A stretch of DNA of 64,000 nt. It comes from PALSA-968 sp964387075. GTDB lineage: Bacteria > Bacteroidota > Bacteroidia > B-17B0 > Aurantibacillaceae. Below are positions 25,488-34,163 of this stretch, piece after piece. The stretch lies in assembly GCA_964387075.1 (NCBI GenBank), contig CAYLVB010000003.1:310001-374000 (forward strand), given 5' to 3'. Below the pieces are notes generated by a model. It was not told where the DNA came from. It saw only the letters and a program-made list of their open reading frames with translations, and ran no database searches. How positions within the stretch are numbered: the stretch's first letter is position 1; the number at the start of each line of letters is the position of its first letter. Both the position numbers and the translations under genes were made by a program.

Positions 25488-26117
25488 ATGAAAACTTTAA
25501 AACAGATCAGAACCTATGCCCTTGCGGCCTTCACCGCCGTAGCCATACTGGCTACGGGGTGTAAAAAAGAACAAATGGGGAGCTTAACCCCCGGCGCCGA
25601 AACAACGGATGCCGCCCGTGATGCCAACCTTGTAGTGCCCACCGGTACAGGAAGCCTCAATATGTTAATGATGAGCACGCCTGCCAAAGGCCTGGGAGTT
25701 GTCCAGGTAAACATCAGTAGTGTTCAGGTGCACTATACCGATAAGCGTATTGGGCGCAACGGATGGTTGGTTATCTCCACCGCATCTAAGGGGTATAACC
25801 TGCAGCAGTATAACAATGGTGAGATGGTAAGTATTGGCGGAAGCAAGCGGATGCCATTGGGTACGATAGACCAGGTGCGACTGCACATCGGCGACAATAA
25901 CTATGTTGTATGGGCCGATGAGCAAGGTAGACATCTATCAAAATTAGCGGTAGCTAACCCAATAGGCATAGCCAATACACAGGCGGTGATCAACCGCATG
26001 GACAACCGCCTCCAGATGTTGATCAATTTCAGCGCACAGTCATCCGTAAGTAACGAAGGAAACGGAACGTTTATCCTGGATCCAAAGGTTACGGTTGTAA
26101 GTACCGACACCGAATAA
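25488..26117 (+). CDS. DUF4382-like lipoprotein (second, diverged copy)
   Basis: 209 residues. Lipobox with Cys at about 25 (LATGCKKEQ). Same layout as the preceding protein: 'MMSTPAKGLGVVQVNISSVQVHY', 'GWLVIS', 'YNLQQYNNGEM', 'GTIDQVRLHIG', and closing 'SNEGNGTFILDPKV'. The shared order of strands and the identical CKKE after the lipobox suggest an old tandem duplication. Co-transcribed with its neighbour by spacing. Function unknown. Confidence 0.72.
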   Translation: MKTLKQIRTYALAAFTAVAILATGCKKEQMGSLTPGAETTDAARDANLVVPTGTGSLNMLMMSTPAKGLGVVQVNISSVQVHYTDKRIGRNGWLVISTASKGYNLQQYNNGEMVSIGGSKRMPLGTIDQVRLHIGDNNYVVWADEQGRHLSKLAVANPIGIANTQAVINRMDNRLQMLINFSAQSSVSNEGNGTFILDPKVTVVSTDTE

Positions 26118-26190
26118 AAGAAACAATAAACCCCAACTATGAACCGGGCGTTAGCGAACACTATAACGCGCGATGAGAAAAATACAAACT

Positions 26191-27090
26191 ATGAAAACAA
26201 AAGCAAAAATAGGAGCGTGGCTGGTAGTGGCCGCGCTGGCAGGAACCCTGAGTTGTACCGAAGACGAGTCTACAGACAAAGTGGTAGCCGACTCGAATAA
26301 CGCAAGCACGGAATATGTTAGCACAAGCCAGTATAACGAGATGCTTGCCGCTAAGAACGCCGCTGAAGACACCCTGTATCAAACGATCAACGAGATCGAC
26401 AAGGGCCTTAGCGACATTCGTGCGGACCAGGGATTACTGACCGAGACGAACGCGGAAAAATTCTCCAAGAAGGAAGAGATCCTGAGAACCATACGCGACA
26501 TCAATTCCTTATTGGAGCAGAATAAGGAAAAGATCAAAAAGCTGAATGGCCAGCTGGCCTCTTTGCGCTCCCAAAGGTCTAAGATGAAAAAGGAAAATGA
26601 GGAATTGAAGCAATTCATTGCTCAAAAAGAAGAAGAGATGGTTGGCCTGCAGTCTTTAATGGCTGACCAGACCACCACCATCAATTATCTGAACCAGATC
26701 GTAAGCGACCTGAAACTTGCGAACAACACGGTTACGGAGACCAATAGAAAAATGGATACGCAACTTCACAAAGCCTACTTCGCTATGGGAAGCTACAAAG
26801 AGCTCAAAGAGCACAATGTAGTGGAAAAGAATGGGGGCTTGCTGGGCCTTGGCGCTACCAAGGAAATGAAAGACGATTTTGATCAACAATATTTCACCGA
26901 GATCGATATCAGGCAGGTAAAGACCATACCTGTTGGCAGTAAAAAAGCCAAACTGGTAACGAACCACCCGGTGGGATCTTATGAATGGGATAAAGGCGAA
27001 GACGGTAAAGGAAATACCGAAGCCCTTACTATCAAGGATCCCGAAAAATTCTGGGCTGCTTCTAAATATCTGGTTGTTGAAGTGAGGTAA
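26191..27090 (+). CDS. Lipoprotein with long central coiled coil
   Basis: 299 residues from the ATG at 26191 (an ATG at 26173 adds six residues before a better signal peptide 'MKTKAKIG'). Lipobox Cys near 23 (GTLSCTEDE). Residues about 65-205 form an uninterrupted Leu/Lys/Glu heptad coiled coil, followed by a globular C-terminal domain (210-299) rich in Lys and aromatic residues. No enzyme motif is seen. It closes the envelope gene run that started at 24149, followed by a strong terminator. Possibly a spacer or scaffold in the envelope; inferred. Confidence 0.72.
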   Translation: MKTKAKIGAWLVVAALAGTLSCTEDESTDKVVADSNNASTEYVSTSQYNEMLAAKNAAEDTLYQTINEIDKGLSDIRADQGLLTETNAEKFSKKEEILRTIRDINSLLEQNKEKIKKLNGQLASLRSQRSKMKKENEELKQFIAQKEEEMVGLQSLMADQTTTINYLNQIVSDLKLANNTVTETNRKMDTQLHKAYFAMGSYKELKEHNVVEKNGGLLGLGATKEMKDDFDQQYFTEIDIRQVKTIPVGSKKAKLVTNHPVGSYEWDKGEDGKGNTEALTIKDPEKFWAASKYLVVEVR

Positions 27091-27114
27091 ATTGTGTGAG
27101 AAGCAGTTTCCGGG

Positions 27115-27138
27115 ACCGGCCTTAGGGCCGGTTTTTTT
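27115..27138 (+). terminator. Rho-independent terminator
   Basis: Stem ACCGGCC / GGCCGGT with 4-nt loop and seven T's, 25 nt after the coiled-coil lipoprotein stop; the T-tract touches the convergent DinB gene end. Confidence 0.9.
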
Positions 27139-27658
27139 ATTGTATCAAAGGAAAGTACCTTTCTTTGATCACCTTCAAGTGATGGATCGGATGGCCACAC
27201 AACGTAAAGCCGATGGCTAACACCGATATTTTATTTCCGGACGCGATCCCTTCGCGCTGCAAAGCTTCAGCCTCAAGACCTTTGAACAATTGAATGGTTG
27301 AGGTTCTTACATTTTTAAACTCTTCTAAAAGATCAGCTACAGTTCTATTCTTTGTAGAAACGTTTGCCGCGTAATGATCTTCATCAAAACCGGGCAATTC
27401 AGTTTTATCATTACGGGAAAAACGCAAGGCGCGATAAGCAAAAACACGTTCTGCATCGATCATGTGTTGCAGAAGATCTTTGATGGTCCATTTGCCCGGA
27501 GCATAAACCTTGTCGCCCTGTTTTTCGAAATTGCTTTTTTCTTTTTCCAGGAAGGAAGCGCCGTATCTTTCGAGAGCGTCTAAAAGCTCAATATCTTCAA
27601 CCAGGTTGATGTAGCGATCGAAATACTTCGGTATTTCTTTTAGGTCGGATCTTTTCAA
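27137..27658 (-). CDS. DinB-family protein
   Basis: 173 residues of mostly helices with the three spaced histidines of the DinB/YfiT metal site: 'LLQHMIDAERVFAYR' (first His), and 'CGHPIHHLKVIKERY' (second and third). Such proteins are small metal-dependent hydrolases or thiol transferases of poorly known substrate. It lies 4 nt after the DUF1599 gene and is likely in one operon with it. Confidence 0.88.
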   Translation of the reverse strand: MKRSDLKEIPKYFDRYINLVEDIELLDALERYGASFLEKEKSNFEKQGDKVYAPGKWTIKDLLQHMIDAERVFAYRALRFSRNDKTELPGFDEDHYAANVSTKNRTVADLLEEFKNVRTSTIQLFKGLEAEALQREGIASGNKISVLAIGFTLCGHPIHHLKVIKERYFPLIQ

Positions 27659-27662
27659 GCCA

Positions 27663-28220
27663 CTAAACTTTCTTCAATTCCCCGTTCTGCTCTTTTAATT
27701 TGATCAAAGCAAAAACCGCGTAATTGATCATATCCATGTAATTGGCATCAACACCTTCCGAGATGAGCGTCTTGCCGCCCATGTCCTCAATTTGTTTTAC
27801 GCGGAGAATTTTCATTAAGATAAGATCCGTTAACGAACTCACGCGCATATCTCTCCAGGCTTCGCCGTAGTCGTGGTTCTTATTTTCCATCAAAGATTTG
27901 GTCTCCTTAATGTGTTTATCGAACAGCACAGAAACCTCGTCGGCGGGCAATTCCATCCGTGCGTCGTCTTTCAACGTATATTGGATCAAAGAAATGATGC
28001 AATAATTGATAATGCCTATGTATTCGGAAGAAATATCTTCCTCCACTTTTTGCGAGCCTTTTTGTTCTATGCTCCTGACGCGCTGGGCTTTAATGAAGAT
28101 CTGGTCGGTTAGGGATGAACCCCTTAAAACGCGCCAGGCTGTGCCATAGTCGTGCATCTTCTTTAAAAAAATATCTTTGCATTGTTTAATGACCGAATCG
28201 TATTGCTGCGAAGTACTCAT
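27663..28220 (-). CDS. DUF1599 protein with two tandem domain copies
   Basis: 185 residues, two repeats of about 80 residues. The shared core reads 'HDYGxAWRxxRxSSLTDxIxxKxxRVxxIE': first copy at about 22-53, second at about 113-144. I recall DUF1599 being grouped among nucleotide-modification-associated domains, but the reaction is not known to me. The start codon is divergent from folP with only 13 bp between the two starts. DUF1599 next to folP is a common Bacteroidota neighbourhood. Followed by the DinB gene after 4 nt. Confidence 0.9.
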   Translation of the reverse strand: MSTSQQYDSVIKQCKDIFLKKMHDYGTAWRVLRGSSLTDQIFIKAQRVRSIEQKGSQKVEEDISSEYIGIINYCIISLIQYTLKDDARMELPADEVSVLFDKHIKETKSLMENKNHDYGEAWRDMRVSSLTDLILMKILRVKQIEDMGGKTLISEGVDANYMDMINYAVFALIKLKEQNGELKKV

Positions 28221-28233
28221 ATAGACGGTAAAA

Positions 28234-29088
28234 ATGAGCTCACAAGGTACAAATTATAAGTCGAAATACAGGTTGCGCGCCAATGGCAAGATATTAAATA
28301 TTGCTAAACCGGTGGTGATGGGCATCATCAACCTCACCCCGGATTCATTCCACGACGGAGGCACCCTGAACTCTTATGAGGCTTTGCTTGAAAGAGCGGC
28401 CATGCATATTGCTGCCGGCGCCGCTATCCTCGACCTTGGGGCTGTTTCAACCCGCCCCGGAGCTGATGAGGTGAGCGAAGATGAGGAATTGCGAAGATTG
28501 CTGCCCGCCCTTAAGCTTTTGCGCAATACCTACCCGGAAATATTCATTTCCGTAGATACTTTCAGAAGCCAGGTGGCTCTTGCCGCTGCCGAAGCAGGAG
28601 CCGATATCATCAATGATATTTCAGGAGGCACTTTCGATGCGAACATGTTCAAAACAGTGGCACAAACCAAATTGCCCTACGTGCTCATGCACATCCAGAG
28701 GACTCCGAAAACCATGCAGAAGGATCCTACATACAGGAATGTGACCCAAGAGGTATTTGTATTCTTAAAAACACAGATCAAAAAGGCGCAGGCGGCCGGA
28801 ATAAAGCAGATTGTTACAGATGTGGGCTTTGGTTTTGGCAAAACGGTTGAGCACAATTTTACTTTACTGAAAGAGCTGCAAAAGTTCGGGAAACTGAAAT
28901 GCCCCATGTTGGTTGGTCTTTCCCGCAAATCGATGGTGAACAAGATCCTCGACATAAAGTCAGCCGACGCCCTTAATGGCACCACGATATTGAACACCAT
29001 AGCTCTGCAAAACGGGGCCAACATCCTGCGTGTTCACGACGTAAAGGAGGCTTCGGAGGCCATTAAATTGGTTCAACACGCGCTGTAA
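28234..29088 (+). CDS. folP: Dihydropteroate synthase
   Basis: 284 residues. TIM-barrel enzyme joining p-aminobenzoate to the pterin diphosphate in folate synthesis; target of sulfonamides. Signatures: 'MGIINLTPDSFHDGG' (29-43), 'GAAILDLGAVSTRPGA' (about 65-80), 'NDISGG', and 'GLSRKS' near 228-233 for diphosphate binding. Full length. Standalone on this strand; the diadenylate cyclase gene that often follows folP in Bacteroidota is not present here. Confidence 0.96.
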   Translation: MSSQGTNYKSKYRLRANGKILNIAKPVVMGIINLTPDSFHDGGTLNSYEALLERAAMHIAAGAAILDLGAVSTRPGADEVSEDEELRRLLPALKLLRNTYPEIFISVDTFRSQVALAAAEAGADIINDISGGTFDANMFKTVAQTKLPYVLMHIQRTPKTMQKDPTYRNVTQEVFVFLKTQIKKAQAAGIKQIVTDVGFGFGKTVEHNFTLLKELQKFGKLKCPMLVGLSRKSMVNKILDIKSADALNGTTILNTIALQNGANILRVHDVKEASEAIKLVQHAL

Positions 29089-29163
29089 CATGAAGCTGAA
29101 AGACCTTATGAGGTGGTTCATAACTTGTTAGCAGTCTGTTTCACAGGCCCTTAAATTGCCCAC

Positions 29164-29171
29164 TATCTTTG
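29164..29171 (+). promoter_or_regulatory. -7 box of merR gene
   Basis: TATCTTTG, exact TAnnTTTG match, ending 4 nt before the ATG at 29176: a leaderless message is likely. No convincing -33 element. Confidence 0.55.
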
Positions 29172-29175
29172 GTAT

Positions 29176-29523
29176 ATGGAAGAAACTCCCGACAAGCTAT
29201 TTTTTACTATCAGCGAAGTCGCAGCCATGTTTAGCGTAAATGCATCCTTGATCCGCTTTTGGGAGAAGGAGTTTGAGGTTTTAAAACCGCGCAAAAGCAA
29301 TAAGGGAAATCGTCTTTATACAAAAAAAGACATCGAGAACCTACGCGTGATCTATCATCTTGTTAAGGAAAAAGGGTTCACCCTGCAAGGAGCCAAAGAA
29401 AAGCTGAAACAGAAACCGGTTGAGGCGCAAAACAAGAACCTCGAGGCCATTGAAAAATTAGAGCGCGTAAAAACCTATTTGCTCGACCTCAAAAAGCGGC
29501 TTTCAGACGAGAAAAGCCTCTGA
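29176..29523 (+). CDS. MerR-family transcriptional regulator
   Basis: 115 residues. N-terminal winged helix of MerR type: 'TISEVAAMFSVNASLIRFWEKEF' (helix-turn-helix, about 11-33), 'RLYTKKDIENLRVIYHLVKEKGFTLQGA' (wing and second helix, about 46-73), then a short coiled coil (80-115). No effector-binding Cys cluster, so it is not a metal sensor of the classical type. Small MerR proteins of this kind are conserved in Bacteroidota, with unknown targets. Confidence 0.92.
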   Translation: MEETPDKLFFTISEVAAMFSVNASLIRFWEKEFEVLKPRKSNKGNRLYTKKDIENLRVIYHLVKEKGFTLQGAKEKLKQKPVEAQNKNLEAIEKLERVKTYLLDLKKRLSDEKSL

Positions 29524-29553
29524 ACTTGTGAAAAGCGAGCTGTGAAAAAGTTT

Positions 29554-29590
29554 ATACGGGCCCGGAAAAGGGCTTTTTTTATTCCCGTAT
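29554..29590 (+). terminator. Probable terminator after merR
   Basis: A short hairpin GCCC-GGAAAA-GGGC followed by seven T's, nested inside a wider inverted repeat ATACGGG / CCCGTAT (29554-29560 and 29584-29590). The inner stem is weak, hence the moderate score. Confidence 0.55.
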
Positions 29591-29604
29591 TATTATAGGA
29601 TCAA

Positions 29605-31098
29605 ATGAGGGAGATAAAACCCTGGCATATTCTATTGTTCCTGCTGAGCACTTTTGTTGCTTTGGCCGGCATTGCTTATGTGTTCCCGGAAGAAGGAATT
29701 GAGGTGGGCGGGCAAAAAATTGTTTTTCCAACGCTGGCTTCTTATTTCAATACAAAAAAGCCGGAGAAAAAGGATATCTCTAAGATACTGGCGCTCGCCG
29801 ATGCCGAAGATCAGTTGACGGAAAAGCAAGTTGGGAAGGACAGTACAAAGATCGCTAAAGCAGATTCTACAGCAAAGAAAGAGATACAATACCTGGAAGT
29901 GAACGATCCTTCCATCAAACTCATCACCAGCATCCAGTACAAAGATTCGGCAAGGACCGCGCTTGATAATTTTTTTGAAGCACTTGCAGGAACCAGCAAC
30001 AATGATAAGTCTATCCGCATTCTGCATTACGGCGATTCGCAGATAGAGGGCGATCGCATTACAGATTACCTGCGACAAAAATTGCAGAACAATTTCAGCG
30101 GTCGCGGACCGGGAATGATCGCGGCTATGCCTGTTGCACAGAGTGTTGCTATACGTCAAAGCTGGAGTGATAATTGGGAACGTTATACGAATTTCGCTTC
30201 GGTTGACAAGCGTGTGCCGCATCGAAATTTCGGGGTGGCCGCGGGCTTTTGCCGTTTTGCTTCTTTCAAAGACACAGTTTCCGATAAGAAGGCCTGGCTC
30301 AAAATAAAAACCTACCAAAGTGCCGGCCCTTCCGTTTCAACCTACAACAAGGTGAAAATGTTCTACGGAGCACCGCGTAAAAAGGTGGCCGTTGAATTTT
30401 ACGAGAATGGCATTCTGAAAAAATCGGATACGCTGGCCGATAAGGGCAATTTCAACATCATGCAGTTCAATCTTTCGCAGGCACCCAACAATTTCGAGAT
30501 CAAATTCGATGGAAAGGACAGCCCGGATATTTATGGACTTTCGCTTGAGAATGGCGGTGGAGTAATGGTTGACAATTTTGGTTTGCGCGGCAGCTCCGGG
30601 ACCTTCTTCAACCAGATGAACCTGTCGCACCTGAAATTATTTTTCGATCACCTGAACACCAAAATGATCATTCTTCAATTCGGCGGCAACGCGCTGCCCT
30701 ATATCAAGGATAAAAAGATGTGTGATAACTTTGGAACCTATTTACGTTCGCAGATCAATTCTATACGTAAAATTCTGCCGGGCGTAAGTATTTTAGTTGT
30801 TGGACCTTCTGACATGAGCATTAAACAGGGGGAAAACTACGTTACTTACCCGTTGCTGGAAGATCTGCGCAACGCCATTCGAAGCGCCGCGTTTGAGACC
30901 AACAGCGCTTTCTTTGATATGTACGACTGCATGGGCGGGAAGAACAGCATGCTCAGTTGGGTAGACCAGGGAATTGCCGCTACCGATTATATACATTTTA
31001 GTCCCGCCGGCGCAAGAAAGATCGCGGTGCTGCTATACAGCGCACTGATCAACGATTATAATTTATTCACTCAAAAGAAAAGGAAAGAGAAAGTATGA
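29605..31098 (+). CDS. SGNH/GDSL hydrolase-family protein (first of a pair)
   Basis: 497 residues. N-terminal membrane anchor (about 8-25), a Lys-rich linker (50-95), then an SGNH fold: block I 'LHYGDSQIEGD' with Ser145, block III 'LQFGGNALP' (GGN where GxND is usual), block V 'TDYIHFSPAGA' with the Asp-x-x-His pair. An extra beta domain is inserted at about 215-330. Relatives act as O-acetyl transferases or esterases on envelope polymers. The next gene, overlapping by 4 nt, is a second SGNH protein. No membrane-bound O-acyltransferase gene, the usual donor partner, is adjacent. Confidence 0.82.
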   Translation: MREIKPWHILLFLLSTFVALAGIAYVFPEEGIEVGGQKIVFPTLASYFNTKKPEKKDISKILALADAEDQLTEKQVGKDSTKIAKADSTAKKEIQYLEVNDPSIKLITSIQYKDSARTALDNFFEALAGTSNNDKSIRILHYGDSQIEGDRITDYLRQKLQNNFSGRGPGMIAAMPVAQSVAIRQSWSDNWERYTNFASVDKRVPHRNFGVAAGFCRFASFKDTVSDKKAWLKIKTYQSAGPSVSTYNKVKMFYGAPRKKVAVEFYENGILKKSDTLADKGNFNIMQFNLSQAPNNFEIKFDGKDSPDIYGLSLENGGGVMVDNFGLRGSSGTFFNQMNLSHLKLFFDHLNTKMIILQFGGNALPYIKDKKMCDNFGTYLRSQINSIRKILPGVSILVVGPSDMSIKQGENYVTYPLLEDLRNAIRSAAFETNSAFFDMYDCMGGKNSMLSWVDQGIAATDYIHFSPAGARKIAVLLYSALINDYNLFTQKKRKEKV

Positions 31099-32294
31099 GG
31101 AAGGTGTTAGTGATCTTGTGTTTGTTCTCTGTATTGCTGCATGGCCAGGAAAAGAAGTACCCTTTTGTGAATTACAGCGAGAACGTGATCTATCATGCAA
31201 AGGATAGCAGTGATATGTTGAATTTCTATAAGAAGCTCAACAACTACATGCAGGGCAAGGAAAAAGAAGTGGTGATAGCGCACGTGGGTGGCAGTCACGT
31301 GCAGGGAGGATTCTGGGGAGATCAATTGGTTACGAAATTCCAGGCCCTGAAAAAAACAGAAGGAAGCGGGTTCTTTGCATTTCCATATAAACTGGCAAAG
31401 ACAAATTCGCCGCATTATTATAAAACCTTTTCAGATGGAAAATGGAAGCGGTGTCGGAGCGCGACCACAAAAGAGTTGTGTTCCGATTTTGGTATGGCGG
31501 GGATCACGGTTAGCACGAATGACAGCGCCAATACTTTTGGATTGAGGCTGGACTCCAGCAGGCATCACCGAACATTTAACTCTATCAAGGTTTTTCATAA
31601 TTTCAACAGGAGCTTCAGCTTCTCCGTTACTACTAAGGCGCTTCTTACCCGGAATGATTTTCCCACAACCGGCTATTCAGAGTTCACATTTGACCGGCAG
31701 ATCGATTCAGTTTGTTTTTCTCTGGTGAGAAATGACACGCTTCAAAAGGATTTTATTATCTATGGTTTCGATGTGCGCAATACTACAAAACCCGGCTTCT
31801 ATTACGCGGCACTGGGTGCCAACGGCGCTTCTACTTTGTCGGTGTTGCGTTGTAAATTATTTACGCAACAAATGGCGGTGTTAAAACCGGACATGGTGAT
31901 CTTCTCTTTGGGAGTAAATGATGTGCAGGACAAAGACTTTTTGGCCGATGAGTATATCGCTCACTATGACACACTCATTTCCTGGGTGAGAAAAGCTTCA
32001 CCGGGAACAGCCATTCTGCTCACCACCATAACCGACAACTACGTAAAGCGTCGCAGGCCCAATAAAAAAAGCAATACAGTTGAATATTGCATACAAAAAC
32101 TCATGCATAAAAATAATGCCGCGATGTGGGACATGTACGGAGTAATGGGGGGCTACAAAAGTATTTTAAAGTGGTACAAGGCAGGCTACGCGCGTCGCGA
32201 CAAGGTGCATTTCAGTGCAAAAGGCTATCACATCTTTGCCGACCTGATGTTCGATGCTTTGATGAGAAGTTATAAGTTCAATTACCCGAAGTAA
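31095..32294 (+). CDS. SGNH hydrolase-family protein (second of a pair, altered block I)
   Basis: 399 residues. Signal peptide 1-17 (LLHGQ). Block I reads 'HVGGSHVQGG': Ser67 is kept but the Asp of GDS is Gly66. Block III is canonical, 'SLGVNDVQDKD', and block V is 'RRDKVHFSAKGYH' with the Asp-x-x-His pair. It overlaps the first SGNH gene by 4 nt, so the two are translationally coupled and presumably act together in the periplasm. Its stop is 1 nt from the convergent DUF1572 stop. Confidence 0.82.
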   Translation: MRKVLVILCLFSVLLHGQEKKYPFVNYSENVIYHAKDSSDMLNFYKKLNNYMQGKEKEVVIAHVGGSHVQGGFWGDQLVTKFQALKKTEGSGFFAFPYKLAKTNSPHYYKTFSDGKWKRCRSATTKELCSDFGMAGITVSTNDSANTFGLRLDSSRHHRTFNSIKVFHNFNRSFSFSVTTKALLTRNDFPTTGYSEFTFDRQIDSVCFSLVRNDTLQKDFIIYGFDVRNTTKPGFYYAALGANGASTLSVLRCKLFTQQMAVLKPDMVIFSLGVNDVQDKDFLADEYIAHYDTLISWVRKASPGTAILLTTITDNYVKRRRPNKKSNTVEYCIQKLMHKNNAAMWDMYGVMGGYKSILKWYKAGYARRDKVHFSAKGYHIFADLMFDALMRSYKFNYPK

Positions 32295-32295
32295 T

Positions 32296-32787
32296 TCAGG
32301 ATTTCTTTCTCGGTATAGAAAGACTTTGCCACTCTGTCTTCTTCAGCAATTTAGCGGCATAAACAATTTGTCCAACGTGATAGGAATAATGCGCCACCTG
32401 ACGGTTAATGGCTTCTAAAACGCTATGCGCTTCTCCACGAATGTAAACCGTGCGCGTAAGATCCTCCGGTTTAATGGATGTAAGCGTATCCAGGAAAACG
32501 TTCCAGCCCTGTTCCCATCTTTTCAGTAAAAGTTCTTTATCGGCAATATCGTTCTCAAATTCATTGTCGCGGTTGCGGCCGGGTTTTTCTCCGTCGGTAG
32601 TAAAGAAATCTGTCCAACGTGAGATCATGTTGCCTGCCATGTGTTTTACCACTACGGCCATGCTGTTTGAATCTTCGTTGGGCTGAATGAATAATTGGGC
32701 AGGCTCTACCTGGTCCATGGCCTTCTCGGCTATCTTTTTGTACTGCAGGAAGACCTTCGTAACGCTATCGAGGAATTCTTTATTCAC
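32296..32787 (-). CDS. DUF1572 protein (DinB superfamily)
   Basis: 163 residues, four-helix bundle. The DinB-like metal histidines appear in 'VVKHMAGNMISRWTDFF', 'AINRQVAHYSYHVGQIVY'. 'DGEKPGRNRDNEF' is the family's conserved loop. Likely metal-dependent, substrate unknown. Its start directly follows the stop of the VOC gene (0-nt gap), so it is the third gene of the operon ygiD-like, VOC, DUF1572. Confidence 0.88.
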   Translation of the reverse strand: MNKEFLDSVTKVFLQYKKIAEKAMDQVEPAQLFIQPNEDSNSMAVVVKHMAGNMISRWTDFFTTDGEKPGRNRDNEFENDIADKELLLKRWEQGWNVFLDTLTSIKPEDLTRTVYIRGEAHSVLEAINRQVAHYSYHVGQIVYAAKLLKKTEWQSLSIPRKKS

Positions 32788-33195
32788 CTATTGGTTTTTT
32801 CCGTCGGTAAAAACTTCATCAATGGGCTCCCACAATTGTATTTTATTATTCTCAGGATCCATGATGTGCACGAACTTGCCATACTCATAACTGGCTATCT
32901 CATCACAAACAGTAACGCCGGCTTTTTTTAATTCTGCCACCAGCTCTTCCATGTTCTCCACACGGTAGTTTACCATAAAATCTTTCTGAGAAGGCTCAAA
33001 ATACTTTGTTTCCTGTTTGAAGGGATTCCAGGCTACCGTTCCTTTTTTTTCGGGAGCATCAACCGGCCTGAATTCGAAGATCGCCCCGTAGGGACCGGCC
33101 GGAACGCCTAAATGTTTGTTGTACCACTCTTTGATTTTTTCGGGATCAGCGCACTTGAAAAAAATGCCGCCTATACCGGTTACTTTTTTTGCCAT
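32788..33195 (-). CDS. VOC (glyoxalase/bleomycin-resistance fold) protein
   Basis: 135 residues with two beta-alpha-beta-beta-beta modules. 'GIGGIFFKCADPEKIKEWYNKHLG' opens the first module and 'VHIMDPENNKIQLWEP' closes the second, the latter carrying the Glu-type metal ligand position ('IQLWEP'). The class covers isomerases, dioxygenases and resistance proteins; this member cannot be placed further. Lies 11 nt after the DOPA-dioxygenase-like gene and abuts DUF1572. Confidence 0.88.
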   Translation of the reverse strand: MAKKVTGIGGIFFKCADPEKIKEWYNKHLGVPAGPYGAIFEFRPVDAPEKKGTVAWNPFKQETKYFEPSQKDFMVNYRVENMEELVAELKKAGVTVCDEIASYEYGKFVHIMDPENNKIQLWEPIDEVFTDGKNQ

Positions 33196-33206
33196 GGGTA
33201 AAATTT

Positions 33207-34088
33207 TTATGAAGATACTAATTTTACCGAGGTCATGGATAGCGAACCTGCCAATGTTTTGTCGTTAAAGAAACTAATAGAATCCTTTTCTTCTTTCAAT
33301 GCAAGTGCGTAAAGCAGGGGCAAATAATGATCGGGACTCGGAATAGCCAACTGCGCGGCCTTTCCTAAAGAAGAATAATTGATGAGTGCTTTATGATCGT
33401 TCTCTAAGATCAGCTTTTTAAAGGTCTCGTTCATTTCAATGGCCCAATCGTAACCCGGCCCGTTCATGTTGCGCCAGCTAACCATGCCCAGGTTATGCAC
33501 CATGTTGCCGCTACCTACAATTAAAACGCCTTTTTTGCGCAGGGACGCAAGCTCTTTCGCGAGGTCGTAATGCCATTGGGCGGGCTTGGTGTAGTCAAGA
33601 CTTACCTGCAGCACAGGAATGTCGGCGTTCGGGTATATTTTCCTGATCACGCTCCAGGAGCCGTGGTCCAGCCCCCAGCTTTCGTCCAAACCAACATCAA
33701 TTTTTTTAATGGTCGACTTGATGTCTTTGGCGAGTTCGGGTTTGCCCGGAGCCGGGTATTGCACGTCGAATAATTCCTGCGGAAAACCACCAAAATCATG
33801 AATGGTCTTTGGTTTTTCCATGGCCGTAACAAAGGTTCCTCGTGTTTCCCAATGCGCCGAAATACACAATATGGCTGTGGGTTTAGAAAGTTCTTTCCCC
33901 ATGCTTTCCCATTTTTTGCTGAACTCATTCTCTTCGATCGCGTTCATAGGATTTCCATGTCCTACGAACAACACGGGCATTTTGTCTTCGGTAATAGGGA
34001 AGGAATCGGATAATTTATGGAGATCTTTTAAGGTTGTCATGGCGGCGATACTTAAGAGCGAATTTTTTACGAATTCCCTGCGTTTCAT
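33207..34088 (-). CDS. ygiD: Extradiol ring-cleavage dioxygenase, 4,5-DOPA dioxygenase type
   Basis: 293 residues, LigB-like fold. The first about 30 residues look like a twin-arginine or Sec leader ('MKRREFVKNSLLSIAAMTTL'), unusual for cytoplasmic YgiD of E. coli. Metal ligands are expected in 'LFVGHGNPMNAI' (His), 'ISAHWETRG' (His) and 'WGLDHGSWSVI' / 'SGNMVHNLG'. YgiD-type enzymes open the catechol ring of DOPA with Zn or Fe. First gene of a three-gene operon. The export signal suggests a periplasmic version; inferred. Confidence 0.88.
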   Translation of the reverse strand: MKRREFVKNSLLSIAAMTTLKDLHKLSDSFPITEDKMPVLFVGHGNPMNAIEENEFSKKWESMGKELSKPTAILCISAHWETRGTFVTAMEKPKTIHDFGGFPQELFDVQYPAPGKPELAKDIKSTIKKIDVGLDESWGLDHGSWSVIRKIYPNADIPVLQVSLDYTKPAQWHYDLAKELASLRKKGVLIVGSGNMVHNLGMVSWRNMNGPGYDWAIEMNETFKKLILENDHKALINYSSLGKAAQLAIPSPDHYLPLLYALALKEEKDSISFFNDKTLAGSLSMTSVKLVSS

Positions 34089-34163
34089 AGAGTAAAGGTA
34101 ACGAGAAAGCGGTAGAACCCGAATGAACCAGGTTAAGAATTAAACCAGAAGTAGAATAAGTAA

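Noticed and set aside
29090..29131. Mini ORF of 13 codons after folP (MKLKDLMRW...)
   Set aside because: Too short, no ribosome-site context and no recognised product.
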